A stretch of 25,186 bases of DNA, from positions 1-25,186 of the forward strand of contig CAJNOQ010002288.1 of assembly GCA_905250885.1 (NCBI GenBank). The letters are read 5' to 3'. The notes beneath the pieces are model-generated. The model worked only from the letters and a program-made list of their open reading frames with translations. It was not told the origin of the DNA and made no database searches. Shown in pieces: positions 1 through 9,392 of this stretch (positions are counted from its first letter, which is position 1; each line of letters starts with the position of its first letter). The DNA is from Didymodactylos carnosus (Eukaryota > Rotifera > Eurotatoria > Philodinida > Philodinidae). The position numbers and the translations under genes were made by a program.

Positions 1-1090
1 AGATCGAATCCTCATTTTGTTCCTTACTATTTTTACATTATAGGGGAAAATGTAGACCGACTTTTGTTTTTAACTAAATGTAGACCAACCTTTTTTCGTG
101 AGATTTTTGGTCAAAGCTAAACGAAAATCATCAATACCGTACACCAGTCGACTCCTCAGACTGTGGCGAGTTTGACTACCTAATTTTTGGAGCTCTAAAA
201 TCTATGGTCTTTGCTAAAATAATAAATAATTCTGAAAGTAGAATCACATAACGAAATTTGGACCTTTTAGATTTTAACACTAAAGAATGAAAAAAGTTTT
301 CTGTGGTTTTTCGGCTTGACGCATTTGCTCACAGTCCCACTGTACTGCTCGAATCATTCTCTGTCGAACGATGCAAAATCCTGCCAAAAATTTGTCTATG
401 GCAAAAACTGAAAATTGTCTCCCTCCTAACTCAGCCAGTATGAGTCTGGCAGTTGGAAAATTTTTATAGGATACTCGGCGAAGACAGGGGAACAAAACGT
501 ATCATTCAAATTTTTTTAATGAACACTTTCATTTTTTTTTATGTACCAGAAAGTTACGTTTCTCTCATATATATACAAGAAAAGTCATCATTACTAATTT
601 ATTTCCTCTAGTTTACTTTGTCTTTCTTACAGAATACTAAATTTCATTTTATTTTTATATAAAATAAATATGTTTATACAAATATTGAAAATTGAAATTG
701 AGTAATACTAGAAATAAATATTAATAATGATGACTTCTTTAAGTAGTGCTGATGATATAGGTACCTACTTTTTGATTTTGATCTTCTATTCTTCCAATCA
801 CAAGGCTTTCTTTCAGATATTTTAAGGATAAAAATCTGTAAGGAAAGAGAAAGAACATTGTTTCAAAATGTTTACTGTATTATTAAATAAAATATCTTAC
901 ACTACATCTGCCTCTTGTCTTCATCAGGACACTGTCTTTAAGAAAACATTTAGTCTAATAAGAGAAAACAAGAGCTAAAAGAAATTCTAATCATTAAGAT
1001 AAACTATAACTTAGATTGTTTAATTTATTCTAGATGTGTTTATGAACATTTCGACATGTGAGAAGTACATAATTATTCTCTATTGATTAT
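1..1090. other. intergenic sequence and 5' leader of the NIM1-like gene
   Basis: No gene could be supported here. A 71-codon minus-strand open stretch at 280-495 resembles nothing I recognise. The motif AATGTAGACC occurs twice, near 49 and 77, with a short spacer, which hints at a repeat or the end of an element starting outside the window. From about 520 the sequence is simple AT-rich DNA. A pyrimidine-rich tract ending TTTATTCTAG at about 1034 lies 57 nt before the kinase start and is listed separately. Confidence 0.5.
1011..1034 (+). promoter_or_regulatory. candidate 3' splice acceptor in the leader (spliced-leader or 5'UTR intron)
   Basis: A T-rich tract ends in TTTATTCTAG at 1034, and the first in-frame ATG follows 57 nt later at 1091. 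An in-frame stop (TAA at 1070) lies between them, so the acceptor would serve a leader rather than extend the protein. Bdelloid rotifers trans-splice a short leader onto many mRNAs, which is established knowledge. That this AG is such a site is inference; it could equally close an ordinary 5'UTR intron or be chance. Confidence 0.3.
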
Positions 1091-3230
1091 ATGGTTGATA
1101 CTGAACAGATTCCTCGATGGCATCAAAATACATCAAATTCAATTATGATAAATGATGATCATCATGGTAGTCAACGAGACAAAGTCCATGTTCGTGAAAA
1201 TGATAGTACTAAAACTATCACCACTAATCGTCGTTCCCCAATAACAACATCAAAAACTTACAATAATAATTCGATCACATCATTAGCACCAACAGCTATT
1301 TTATTCGCTAAAGATGAGAGAAAACGTTTATCAGCTTATGAAAAATTATTGTATGATTCACAGCATGACACGCGATGGAAAGCAGAAGAGAAAGCTGGTA
1401 GAAGAATTGGTTTTTATTTAATTAGAGGCGATATTGGACTAGGAAATTTTTCTCGTGTAAAACTTGGTGTACATTTGTTAGCAAAAGAAAAGGTTGCTAT
1501 TAAAATATTAAATAAAATAAAATTAGATGAACGAACACAACGTTTATTATTAAGAGAAATAACTTCCATGGAACGTTTACATCATCCAAACATTATTCGA
1601 CTCTATGAGGTTATTGAAACACCGAGTGATATCTACATAGTAATAGAATATGCATCTGGTGGTGAAGTTTATACAAAAATAACGACAAATGGAAAATTTA
1701 CAGAAGATGAATCAAAACATTTGTATTCGCAAATAGTTGCTGCTGTTGAACATTTAGTGTGTAAATTTGAAAGTATTCGAATGAAAATCTAATATTTTCA
1801 CGTTTTGTTTTAGCACAATAAAGGTGTTATCCATCGTGATATCAAAGCAGAAAATGTCTTTTTTGCTCGAGAACGTTTAGTTAAATTGGGCGATTTTGGG
1901 TTTAGTACATTTTCCGAGAAAAACCAGACATTAACAACATTTTGTGGTGAGTAATACGCTAGTTTTGTTTTGAAAGCTGGAGCCTGTTTCTCAAAAAAGC
2001 TTAAGTATTCTACTTAAGTGGATTTTCAAGGGAAAAAATTAAGTAGTACATAAAGAACACTTAAGTTTCCCCTTAAGTACGTTTCTCAAAAAAAAAACCT
2101 AAGTTAAGCAGCAGTCATGCAGTAAAAGCCATTCATATTTTAACAAATTTAGATTATATTTATGAAATTTTTTGAATAAAATCCTTCTAAAATTATTTCC
2201 TATGTAATTATTGTGGGTCTGACTACGAAAAAATGTAAGAGAAAGAAGTTACAAATTATAAATAATTTTTCACTTAAAAAATTAAGTGAACACTTAAGGG
2301 TGGTCAAGAGGTCCCTTAAGTTAAGATGCATTCTTGAAACTCACTTAGCAAAAACATCTTACTTAAGGAAAACTTAAGTTTTTTTGAGAAATAGGCTCCT
2401 GAACACTCTTCTTCGTTTAGGTAGTCCACCGTATGCAGCTCCTGAGTTATTTCGCGATGAAAACTACATTGGTATCTACGTCGATATTTGGGCCATGGGG
2501 ATTTTATTATATTTTATGGTGACAGGTTTAATGCCATTTCGGGCAGAAAATGTTGGTAGATTGAAAAAATCTATAATAGACGGAAACTATATGGTTCCCA
2601 CACATGTCAGTGATCCTTGCAAAACGTTGATACGTGCGTAATAATAAATGAGATGAACAGTGTAACATAGCTCATCTATTTTTAGGTAGTTTACTGCAAC
2701 CGGAGCCTACTCAACGTTGGACAATTGCACAAATTCGAACGTGTCCTTGGCTAAAAGATGCATTTTTTCCAGAAGCATTCGAGGAATTTCCGCTTAATTT
2801 GTCAAATGTTTGGACAACAAATCAAAAGAGAATGAATTTAACGGCACAAAATACAACAATTCCACGTGAATTACAACATCAGTCAGCCTTCGAATATGAA
2901 GCACACTCACAACTAGAAGAAATGGGTATATCATCGAATGTTTTTCGAACAATGGAAAATAATGTAATGACAAATCGTGATAGTGTGAATGGTACATATC
3001 GTATCATTTTACATCGTCTACAGAAACTGTCAGGTCATTTGGAATGTCAAGAAGATCGGTTATTGAGTGAAGATTTGTCATCATCGTCTATGAATGTTAA
3101 TGGACGCAATTCCACCAGTAATAATCGTAGTACAACAAGACGAGTAAGCACCGCTGGTAGTGGACGACGGACAAGCAGTGCGAAACGACGAACACAATAT
3201 AAAAACACCAAAGTTTGTACAGTTTTATAA
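1091..3230 (+). CDS. NIM1K: NIM1-like serine/threonine kinase (AMPK-related), four exons
   Basis: Exons are 1091-1756, 1814-1946, 2421-2633 and 2686-3230, giving 518 aa. Introns are 57, 474 and 52 bp, all GT-AG. The kinase domain (about 108-360) has the glycine loop GLGNFS (116-121), the VAIK lysine K138, HRD with catalytic D231 in HRDIKAEN, and DFG D249. The activation loop TTFCGSPPYAAPELF carries T264, the site LKB1 phosphorylates in this family. The run YIGIYVDIWAMGILLYFMVTG is NIM1-like. A UBA-like stretch (about 406-425) and YRIILHR (442-448) follow. The protein is longer than human NIM1 (436 aa) because of an Asn/Thr-rich N-terminus (1-75) and a Ser/Arg-rich tail (485-513). It ends in CTVL. 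An upstream in-frame stop at 1070 supports the ATG at 1091. The kinase family is near certain; the NIM1 subfamily is very likely. Confidence 0.9.
1979..2399. mobile_element. 421-bp inverted-repeat element (MITE) inside NIM1 intron 2
   Basis: The ends are 28-bp inverted repeats (1979-2006 and 2372-2399) matching at 26 positions and beginning GGAGCCTRTTTCTCAAAAAA. The flanks TGAAAGCT (1971-1978) and TGAACACT (2400-2407) match at 6 of 8 positions, like an aged 8-bp target duplication of the hAT type. The interior repeats CTTAAG-type words many times in both orientations and has no long open frame. Removing the element and one flank copy leaves an intron of about 45 bp, close to the other two introns of this gene. 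The superfamily assignment is inference. Confidence 0.75.
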
Positions 3231-3989
3231 AAAATGGCTCATTCTAACCTAATTTTAATATCCACTATAAATACTGTACCCATCAATTATGTCTTTCATC
3301 GCTTATATTTATTTTTCTAGCGCATTTTTGTATATAAAATCTTTTCAAAACTTCACGTTAGTTTTTGGATATCATATTTTGTAAGAAGTTTCTCAAGTGG
3401 CATGTTTTTGTTATAGCTACATTTGTTGTCATATTTTTTCGAAAGTTTTAAAGTTTTGAAAAAAAAAGTTTGAAAATATACTTTTTGGAACCTTAAATAA
3501 AAATTTATTTTTAAAGTTTTGTTCTTATAGAACGGGTATTTCAATACAAATTGACTCAGAAGCATTCAGGTCATGCAAACCAGAGTTTTCTAATGATATT
3601 GAATTTCATAGAAAAGAGAAAGATATCTTAATTATTTGTTGCTGGCGTTGACAATATCTTGACATGAACTATAGTTTTTAATTATTTTCTAGCAGATCTC
3701 AGCAAGTTTAAATTGACGGCATTGAATTATAGTACAGACATATTCATAATGTAAATTTTATGTTTCTGTTATGTTGAAACATACATAGTTCAAAATAGGG
3801 CGAAAACTAACATTTATATATGAGATCAGTGATACCTTAACCTGTTCGTGTATGCGAATGTGATACGAGCGAGTGCGTATATACATAGTACAGATTCGCA
3901 AACATTAAACAATTTGTATGTATACTCACTCTTTACTCTTTTTTTGCCGTCTACACGTATGGTGCTTATTACATGTTATGTTCACTATC

Positions 3990-3990
3990 A

Positions 3991-4017
<27 letters not shown>
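3990..4017. repeat. (AG)n microsatellite
   Basis: About 14 uninterrupted AG dinucleotides, read directly. Confidence 0.95.
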
Positions 4018-4023
<6 letters not shown>

Positions 4024-5363
4024 TGTCTATTACTCAATAAGGCTTCAGAACGCATATACACAATTCGTTATATGCTCAATTATCCATTAGGCAAGTACAT
4101 TTTATATTTATAATTCGTGAGTAAGATATTTATTCGTAACTAAGAGCATAACACATTGATATACTAAGCATAAAATTTCAGATAAACTACATTACAATGA
4201 TGTTTTTATTAAACTAAGATGTTTCAAAATATGCTCGATAGTCAGCCATTTATGCACCGTGAGTAAATTTTAACTTCAAATAATGAGTGTAAATCTTTGA
4301 TGGTAAAATCGATTTATAGGTAACATTAAAAAAGGCATTTCAATATTGTTGAACTTTACTATCGTCTAAAGATAAGATTTGAATTTAAATGGTATTCGTT
4401 ATCATTGTAAGAATTGTAGAAATCATCTTGGCATGTAGTAACCTTTATCATTATAATGTGTATATATATATGTTCACAGCAAGAAAATGTCTGTAAGAGC
4501 ATATAAGACTGTATGTGTGTTTGTGTGTATATATAAGCTTTTAATCTTAATTCAATCAATCAGTTGATCACATTTCTAACGTAGATGCTGGAAACATCGT
4601 TTAAATATCTACTGTTGTCTAATTGAGTGGGTTAATAGCAAAATAATAAGATATATCATTAATATTGATCATTTATGGAAAAATAGAAAGAAAATGCAAT
4701 AAAATAAATTAGTTTTAAGTATACAGGTTTCTATTATCAGTAACATAAAAATAAGAATAATTTTCTCTTTCACTAGTAATATATTATTTTTTGGAGGGGT
4801 ATGTATCTCTTGTTTTTTCCCCATACTATATCATTCAATAGTTATCTAAGCAAAATTACGCTTATCCTTTAATGTATATACAATTATATAATCAATCAAT
4901 ATAAATAGGAAAGTAGAATAGACATTTGCTTTGCTAAATAAAATAGTTTTATGGATGGTCATACACTGATAAGAAAACGTATGTGTTTTTAAACGATTTT
5001 TTTATTTTGTTTTACAAATCAACCTTTGACACTCGATTTTTAAGACAGTTTAAAGTAGCCGAAAAACCTTTTTTTTTACGGTGAATTAGTTGAAGAAAAT
5101 GAAAGGTTAATAATAATTATATGAGTTAATTTCACTACTTTGGTCATAGTTCATCTTACTTAATTAGAAATTCTATAGACTTACATTCATACCACTTTCA
5201 TTTTTCGATAAACATTTGAGTTTTTCAAATTGTCAGATTATTGGATCATATATAAACAAATATTATTAGTTGTTTAAAAAGAAACCGTATTTTTTATTCG
5301 ATGCGAGAAACTATGATAATTAATAAAATGTCATTATCATCATTGAAATATATATAAAATATG

Positions 5364-5387
5364 CATATATATATATATATATATATT
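5364..5387. repeat. (AT)n microsatellite
   Basis: About eleven AT dinucleotides in an AT-rich setting, read directly. Confidence 0.95.
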
Positions 5388-5557
5388 ATTTTATTCAAAC
5401 AAACCACAATAGTATGTTTGATAGTTTCTAATAGTAATTGAACACATACAGTCATATATGTTGATTTTGATTCCTTGTAGAATTGTCACATAACTAAATG
5501 TTGTTTGCTATTACGAAATAATCAATTTTGTATGGATTCAAACGACTCTAGCATAAC

Positions 5558-5612
5558 TGAGACCACTTTTTTTTTTCCAATATTTATTAATTAGATTTAG
5601 AAAGTGGTCTCA
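5558..5612. repeat. short perfect inverted repeat
   Basis: TGAGACCACTTT at 5558-5569 is matched exactly by its reverse complement at 5601-5612 across a 31-nt spacer of Ts and AT-rich sequence. It could be a solo miniature fold-back or a transcript hairpin. No gene is near enough to assign a role. Confidence 0.8.
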
Positions 5613-6320
5613 ATTTGGAATAGAAAATTTGTTCTTTTCATATACTTTGTACACTGTTTATAATTTATAAAAAATACTATAAAACAATCAGGTTTTAGAT
5701 GTATACTCATCATCATCTCTTATGTTACAATCATTATCTAACATAATTATATAGCGGTAACTTAATATTACTTGATATTACTTAATAAACTTCCAAATCG
5801 AAATTTTCAATGAAATAATTTTTCTTTGTTTCAGTTAATCGGAAATTATTGTTCATAACTCTTCTCTGTCGTGGATACGTGGTACGTTTTTGTTCTCATT
5901 CTTGTTCATACCGTGACATTGTTGATTTTTGACTTCCGTTATTATTTGAACGTTTTAAACGATATAAATATTTTTTATATAATATACCATCCTGATCTTT
6001 TTCAGTTTTATACGTAGAAAATGTAGAATTGTAGATATGACTGAGGTTGCAGACAAAATTGAATTGAGATATTGTGTTTCAGGATGGTGCTACTCTTCAT
6101 TTTCTATAGTCTTATCCGATTCGGTAAAGTCATTTAGCGAGCGGTTCCAGTAACGGTTCCAAGGAATATCTCAGTCTATTTCTTACCTACAGTATTATTT
6201 CTTTTTTACCAAGTCACATTTATCTTTTTACTCTGTCTTGCAACTACAGCTTTAGCTATAGTTCGAGCACGGATCATGCTTTTAGTAAAACCGATCTTTT
6301 AGAGACGCTCCACAACTCTT

Positions 6321-6938
6321 GTCCATTTTTTCTGATGAAGTTCCCGGTGAACCCCCGAAAAAAACGTGAAATCCCTAGAGAGTTCTTAAAGATTCTCTGT
6401 AAAATTCCTGGTGACTCCTTGATTTTTAGGGAGTGGGAGAAATAATGAAACCCCTGGTTATTCATCGGTGACTCTCTAAGGATTTCTTAGGGAGAACGTA
6501 CAACATATTCACCGTTTTGTTTTACATCTGCAGAAGTATATAAAATGTGAAAATTTAAAGAGGCATATCTCGTGTCTTCAGATTAATTTCTTTCTTTTTT
6601 AGATAAGTGTAGCTGCTTCCACCTGAGACCCGTCGGCGTTAACTCGTAGTTTCGACGTGAGTTAACTTTTCAGCCGGGTGACTCGTCCACTGGACGAGGC
6701 TCACTGAGAAATGATGGCTCAGGTGAGAAAGAATTTTGGAAAGAAAGTGGTACTTTTTCTTATACAAAATAAATTTCAATTTGACCGATGGAAAAAAAGC
6801 TAAATTACGCTTTCATTTATGGATAAATTTCATTTATTCGTTTTTGGGAACTCTCTTAGAAATCTCCAGGGACTTCTTCTAAACTCCCTGGGGAATCCAT
6901 GCTGTGATTCTATCGGAAGTTTTCCAGGGAAAGTGGAC
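6321..6938. mobile_element. non-autonomous terminal-inverted-repeat element, copy 1 (about 618 bp)
   Basis: The left end GTCCATTTTTTCT (6321-6333) matches the reverse complement of the right end, GTCCACTTTCCCT, at 10 of 13 positions. Both arms carry degenerate words around AGGGA and CCCTGG (6350-6500 and 6845-6930). The core CACCGTTTTGTTTT (6510-6523) with TATATAA at 6537 recurs in the next element at 7038. A nested palindrome sits at 6620-6725. There is no coding capacity. No convincing target duplication was seen, so the exact borders and superfamily are open. Confidence 0.6.
6620..6725. repeat. nested palindrome able to form a three-way junction
   Basis: An outer stem CACCTGAG (6620-6627) / CTCAGGTG (6718-6725) encloses two hairpins. 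One is GTTAACTC (6638-6645) / GAGTTAAC (6659-6666). The other is CTCGTCCA (6682-6689) / TGGACGAG (6691-6698), with a one-base loop in DNA. All three stems are perfect 8-bp pairs. It lies in the centre of the element at 6321-6938 and has no counterpart in the sister element. Confidence 0.75.
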
Positions 6939-7037
6939 TAGGGAATCAAGATATGCATAACTTTGAGACTCACACTTCCTTATCAACGGTTTGTCTGATT
7001 GCTATGGTTCCTTCGGACTTTATGTTTTTTATCCCAA

Positions 7038-7663
7038 GTCCACTTTCTTGCTTCATTCGCGTTGCGAACGCGGTCCTCGTTCCGCGATCGCGCTAAAATC
7101 GCGCAACTTGTGCCGCGATCGCTAAGAAGTCGCTGTCGGCGTGATGCGACCGCGACTAACTCTTATTTTTTAAACATTTGTAATTCGCGATCGCTGTAAG
7201 AAAAAGGTGTCACGTCGCGATCACACTTTTCTCTTACAATCGCGATATGATGCAAGGTCTCGGCGCGATTCCCGTGTAAATCCTATCCACCGTTTTGTTT
7301 TGTTTATGCGCTTGGTATATAACCCTCACTGATTTTTCGAAAAATTTTCAAAATCTTATCACATCTTAATAATAGCTTACGACATGACTAATATAGTCTC
7401 GCGTAGTTGCGGCGCGCGTACGCCATTCGTCTGCGTTCGCGTTAAAAGTAGCGTGGCTCATTTAATGATATTAGACGGAAAACGCGAATAAACAGTAGCT
7501 ATAGTAAAATACTTGAGAGTCATCGATTTTTGTATGAGCGCGAAAAAATAGCGATTGCTAAAAATTGCGTCTTATTTCGCGAGTCTTACAGCGAACGCGT
7601 TACGCGATCCTGCTGCGAATTTTTAAAGAGACTCGCGTCGCGACATGTGATAAGAAAGTGGAC
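7038..7663. mobile_element. non-autonomous terminal-inverted-repeat element, copy 2 (626 bp, CpG-rich)
   Basis: GTCCACTTTCTT at 7038-7049 is repeated perfectly in inverse at 7652-7663. The core CACCGTTTTGTTTT (7288-7301) followed by TATATAA (7316) is shared with the element at 6321, at nearly identical spacing. Both arms are packed with CGCGA-type words, including three exact GCGATCGC palindromes (7084, 7115, 7187), in contrast to the AT-rich surroundings. Open stretches at 7530-7808 and 7565-7780 are by-products of this composition. No target duplication is certain. Confidence 0.7.
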
Positions 7664-8819
7664 CTGGATATATTATGTAGATGTTCGCTTTGTGCAGACG
7701 AAAACTTATCTGATCTATGGTTTAGTAAATATTTTGGAAACAGTGCTTTTTTTGCATTATATATCATATTCTATTTATGATATGACTCATCGGACAAAGG
7801 ATAATTAAAACAATTTTCAATAAGCATCAATTTTTATGTCTCATGATTCGTCATCATGTAAAAATGATTTTCTGTTATGTATGTTTGTATGCAGAGTGTT
7901 TATGCGCACTTTACCGTAAATTATTAGAGTATTAGAGTATTATTCGATTCAGATAAATGTTGCTCTCTGGTTTGTTTGCAGTTTACTTTAGTCTTTGTAG
8001 TTGAAATCTTTTTAATTTAGCCCTGCTTTTTGTGGAATACTGTCGTTAAAGAAATACTCTTCAAACATTATGTTAAGAGAATGTCATACTCAAGAATTTA
8101 CTGCAAAAGCGAGAGTACACAATGATTTCTCCTACTCTGGAAAAGCAATCATTTCAGCGAGACAGACTGATCTTCCCAGATCTTGTTTTCTACGAAATTA
8201 GATTTCTTTAAGTCCTCCTCTCGCTCCTTGTTAGAAAGTTATCGTGATGATTAAAAGTTATTATTAGACATAAGCCTTCTCGAAACATATTTTATCACAA
8301 AATCTAGTAATAAAATATATAAGAGTCTTATTGTTCAGGAGATATTACTCAAATAGAGGCAAAATAAGACATTACGAACGAGTAAATCAGTAACCTTATC
8401 AGTTATATACTGAAACTTTTGAGAAATCTTTTATAACTTATTGATTAAGACTCACTTAGAGTGATGGAATATCTTATTTTGAGATAAGATATTCCACCAC
8501 TATAAGCTACAATTTCGTAAACATTTTCTGTTCATGGATCTTTACTAAAGCATTCAAGTATGTTCTTATTCTGTTACCTTTTACTTCGACTGAACAGTTT
8601 TGTAGAGCGTAAATTTCTTTTTTCTAGCTCTGTCGAATATTAACAGAATTTTCTGCCATTATATAATTAAAAAATAATAAGCATATTACTAAGAGGTTTA
8701 AAAAGGATAAAAACTAGGTCATACTTATGTAAGTGTTGCAGAGGCCATGTCGGTTTTAAATTGTTTTAAAAATATATGAGAATAACGTAACAGAGCTAAT
8801 TATATGAAATTTTTGCTCA
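7664..8819. other. intergenic AT-rich DNA
   Basis: No gene or element with definable ends was seen apart from the hairpin at 8461-8500. Confidence 0.5.
8461..8500. repeat. strong hairpin
   Basis: TGGAATATCTTAT (8465-8477) pairs perfectly with ATAAGATATTCCA (8484-8496) over a six-base loop. Three further outer pairs follow after one mismatch. It could be an RNA hairpin or the relic of a short element; no flanking gene explains it. Confidence 0.85.
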
Positions 8820-9392
8820 CGAGGGAACCTCTCGAGGTGATTAAAAGCTTTTCGACTCAGACTATTTTCATCATGTAGAGAATAGTCAGTAATTAAAAAC
8901 CCCAAGTTGGTTTGGGCCCATGCGCCTTTTTGACGGAGATATGAGTTAATTAATGAAAATGCCATTAATAATAATTAATTAATAGCTCACGACCATGATC
9001 ATCTAGGAGTCGGAAATTTACACCACAGTTGAAGATAGATGTTGTCTACGCACTGCGACACTATTAGGCTTATAAACCAAAGCTTTTGCAAGGTATGAAT
9101 TTTTTATGATTTAGACAGTTTTTAGTGAAAATTCACCATTGAAAACTTAAAAACTTGTTATCACTTTTTAAATACCTCTGTTCACCCTGCAGAAGCTCAG
9201 CGGCTCTTAGGGACCTATATCTAAATGAAATAAGTCTTCCTGAGTCGACAGAGGTATCTAAAAGGTGATAACCAGTTTTCAGGTTTTCACTACTGGTGAT
9301 AAGAATTTGGGGTTTTTCACTACTGACTATTCCCTACATGATGAAAATAGTTTGAGTCGAAAAGCTTTTAATCACCTCAAGAGGTTCCCTCG
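8820..9392. mobile_element. fold-back element A (573 bp), family ending CGAGGGAACCT
   Basis: The 86-bp arms 8820-8905 and 9307-9392 are inverted copies with about five mismatches and no gaps. Both ends begin CGAGGGAACCT, and TCA flanks each side (8817-8819 and 9393-9395), a probable 3-bp target duplication. A second inverted pair (9141-9181 and 9248-9288, about five mismatches in 41) is nested inside. No coding capacity; the minus-strand open frame at 8756-8965 is translated repeat arm. Three-bp duplications occur in PIF/Harbinger and CACTA elements, but the superfamily is not fixed. Confidence 0.8.

Larger units (their letters stand above)
3231..6320. other. 3' flank of the kinase gene and AT-rich intergenic DNA
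   Basis: No gene could be supported on either strand. AAATAAA near 3496 is a possible polyadenylation signal for the kinase. The stretch holds microsatellites (about 3990 and 5365) and a small perfect inverted repeat (5558-5612), listed separately. Short open frames at 3848-4090 and 4359-4559 are low-complexity and resemble no family. Confidence 0.5.

Noticed and set aside
1-20. GATCGAATCC at the window edge as a tRNA T-loop
   Set aside because: The T-stem does not pair with the available bases and the rest of the gene would be outside the window.
280-495. 71-codon minus-strand open frame
   Set aside because: No domain, membrane segment or splice continuation was recognised.
6333-6365. CTGATGA followed by a short stem and GAAA, resembling a hammerhead ribozyme core
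   Set aside because: The stem does not abut the GAAA, no closing stems I and III were found, and the match lies in a repeat arm; hammerheads do occur in bdelloid Penelope-like elements, but no such element is seen here.
7084-7194. GCGATCGC repeats as cyanobacterial HIP1 sites or horizontally acquired bacterial DNA
   Set aside because: No bacterial gene is present, the repeats lie within inverted terminal repeats, and the core is shared with the AT-richer neighbouring element.
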